Positions 62,443 through 64,000 of a DNA stretch of 64,000 nucleotides are shown in pieces. The stretch is taken from positions 1 to 64,000 of the forward strand of contig NZ_CP047204.1 of the NCBI RefSeq assembly GCF_030408735.1, in the 5' to 3' direction. Source of the DNA: Corynebacterium faecale. Its GTDB lineage: Bacteria > Actinomycetota > Actinomycetes > Mycobacteriales > Mycobacteriaceae. The translations under genes were made by a program, and so were the position numbers. The notes beneath the pieces were generated by a model. The model made no database searches, was not told the DNA's origin, and saw only the letters and a list, made by a program, of their open reading frames with translations. How positions within the stretch are numbered: position 1 is the stretch's first letter; every line of letters begins with the position of its first letter.

Positions 62443-63783
62443 ATGCAAACCTTGACCGAAACCCAGGAGCTGAAAGCAGCTCGTCGTAAAGCAATCACTG
62501 CTGGCGGTATTGGAAACTTCGTTGAGTGGTTCGACTTTGCGCTCTACGCACAGTTCGCCACCATCATCGGTTTTCACTTCTTCCCATCGAATGATCCAAC
62601 CGCCAGTCTTCTCGCAACCTTCGCCGTGTTCGCAGTGGGCTTCCTCGCACGCCCCCTCGGTGGCCTCCTCTTTGGCCAGTACGGTGACCGTAAAGGCCGT
62701 AAGGCCGCATTATCCCTAGCGGTTCTCCTCATGAGTGGCGCGACCCTCGCCATCGGCCTAACCCCCTCCTACGCCACCATCGGCGTCGCAGCACCCGCCC
62801 TGCTCCTTGTCTGGCGCATCCTGCAGGGACTTTCTGCCGGCGGTGAATACGCAGGAGCCAGTAGCTTCGTGGTGGAATACGCCCCAGTAGGGAAACGTGC
62901 ACTCTTCGCCAGCATCAACCCGGTAGCAACCGCACTAGGCACCATCGGTGGCGCAATGACCGGCCTCATCGTCACCTGGGCTGTGCCCGACGATGCCCTC
63001 GAAGCATGGGCGTGGCGCATCCCCTTCATCGTCGCCGGCCCCCTCGGCATCGTAGGCCTGTACCTGCGCTCCAAGGTCGAAGAAACCCCAGAGTTCAGTG
63101 CAGTACTCAAGCAAACCGAGAACACGGGGAAACAACACGCCCCGGTAGTAGAGGCTTTCCGTACCACCAAGGGACGCATGCTCATTCTGTTCGGATGGTC
63201 AGCGCTCAATGCAGTGGCCTTCTACCTTCTGACCAGCTACATGGTTGCCTACATGACACAACGAGTTGGTTTCGAACAATCTGAAGCCCTCGGAATCTAC
63301 ATCATTGGTCTGGTCGCCTTCGCACTCGCCTGCCCCATCGCCGGCATACTCATCGACCGGTACGGACCACCCAAGGTCGCCGTCGGTTCCGCAATCCTCC
63401 TCGCCGCCCTAGTCATCCCAGCGTTCGGCCTTATGGAAACAGCAACCCTTACCTCCGCAATCATCGGACTGAGCATCTACGGCATGGTAGTAGCCTGCAT
63501 CGCAACCCTCACCCCGCTGCTCATGGTCGACCTCTTCCCAGTACACATCAGATACACCGCCAGCGCTGTGTCTTACAACCTGGCCTACGCAGTATTCGGC
63601 GGAACCGCCCCATACTTCGCCACCTGGATTGTCGCCCGCACTGACATCGGTGAAATGCCTGGCTATTACGTCATGAGTCTCTGCGTCCTTGGTGTCATCG
63701 TTGCCACGGTTGGCATGACCAAAATGTACCGAGGTAATAAGGTCCAGGATCCGGAAATCGCCAAGGTTATGGCAACCGTTTAA
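62443..63783 (+). CDS. MHS-family MFS transporter
   Basis: Metabolite:H+ symporter with 12 membrane helices. The 446-residue protein has the MHS signatures IGNFVEWFDFALYAQ, GQYGDRKGRKAAL and RILQGLSAGGEYAGASSFVVEYAP. ATG 62443 follows a GAGGGGG site. The context suggests uptake of an aromatic or dicarboxylic acid of the beta-ketoadipate route. CTTATGGA occurs at 63430-63437. Confidence 0.92.
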   Translation: MQTLTETQELKAARRKAITAGGIGNFVEWFDFALYAQFATIIGFHFFPSNDPTASLLATFAVFAVGFLARPLGGLLFGQYGDRKGRKAALSLAVLLMSGATLAIGLTPSYATIGVAAPALLLVWRILQGLSAGGEYAGASSFVVEYAPVGKRALFASINPVATALGTIGGAMTGLIVTWAVPDDALEAWAWRIPFIVAGPLGIVGLYLRSKVEETPEFSAVLKQTENTGKQHAPVVEAFRTTKGRMLILFGWSALNAVAFYLLTSYMVAYMTQRVGFEQSEALGIYIIGLVAFALACPIAGILIDRYGPPKVAVGSAILLAALVIPAFGLMETATLTSAIIGLSIYGMVVACIATLTPLLMVDLFPVHIRYTASAVSYNLAYAVFGGTAPYFATWIVARTDIGEMPGYYVMSLCVLGVIVATVGMTKMYRGNKVQDPEIAKVMATV

Positions 63784-63815
63784 ACCCTCCATAAAGGAAA
63801 GCGAAAGTCTGCATC

Positions 63816-64000
63816 ATGCGTGAAGTTGTCATCTGCGATTCAGTCCGAACCCCCATAGGCGGATTTGGTGGAAGTCTCCGAAATGTCACAGCACTGGAGC
63901 TGGGAACCACAGTTGCCCGGGCCCTTGTGGAAAGAAACGGACTCGATCCTGCAACGATTGATGAAGTGATCCTTGGTCAAGGCTATGGAACCACCGATGC
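63816..64000 (+). CDS. pcaF: Thiolase, N-terminal part (probably PcaF)
   Basis: Truncated by the window end. From ATG 63816 it encodes MREVVICDSVRTPIGGFGGS and ELGTTVARALVERNGL, the N-terminus of an acetyl-CoA acetyltransferase-type thiolase. With catIJ it is most likely 3-oxoadipyl-CoA thiolase, the last step to succinyl-CoA and acetyl-CoA. The ribosome site (AAAGGAAAG) is joined to TCCATAAA at 63788. Confidence 0.85.
   Translation, partial: MREVVICDSVRTPIGGFGGSLRNVTALELGTTVARALVERNGLDPATIDEVILGQGYGTTD

Overview
The window is the replication-origin end of a Corynebacterium chromosome; it opens on the first base of dnaA. The dnaA-dnaN-recF-dciA-gyrB-gyrA order, the crgA/pknB-pknA-pbpA-rodA-pstP-fhaB-fhaA block and the high-GC codon use fit the C. 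glutamicum / C. efficiens group. The species cannot be fixed from the sequence alone.

Layout. 1-15.4 kb: replication and topology core (dnaA, dnaN, recF, a DUF721/DciA helicase-loader gene, gyrB, gyrA), oriC between dnaA and dnaN, and small accessory genes that include a Doc-like/RHH toxin-antitoxin pair. 15.5-20.7 kb: tRNA-Ile and tRNA-Ala, then an accessory patch with an AlbA_2/Schlafen-type protein, a 21-bp operator-like repeat array, the 3' remnant of a LacI regulator and a three-gene sugar ABC importer. 20.7-24.1 kb: a one-TM protein, ppiA, a rhomboid protease, a second dense DnaA-box cluster with no gene, and crgA. 24.2-33.1 kb: the Ser/Thr kinase, cell-wall and FHA operon, translationally coupled on the minus strand. 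33.4-39.9 kb: tRNA-Leu, a large inverted repeat, a DUF559-like protein, an ABC exporter, an epimerase fusion, a FAS1 lipoprotein and a DUF1707 protein. 40-59.5 kb: mostly membrane and metal or ion genes (DUF2254, FUSC, ATP-grasp, a SWIM-protein pair, large catalase, MgtE, HMA protein plus P1B ATPase, CorA, aldehyde dehydrogenase, ClC). 59.6 kb to the end: lower beta-ketoadipate pathway genes (catI, catJ, pcaD, an MHS transporter and the start of a thiolase gene).

The strongest unexplained signal is a pair of related short DNA words. The octamer TCCATAAG/CTTATGGA occurs at least 21 times, 19 of them after 39 kb. A 15-mer, GGGGCGTCGATAAGC, occurs 7 times between 40 and 58.2 kb. Both sit at gene boundaries and beside or inside terminator hairpins, several times flanking single genes as inverted pairs. 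Where they lie inside genes they fall in all reading frames and sometimes force the rare ATA codon, so they look like DNA-level signals. Their role is unknown. All motif counts here were made by eye.
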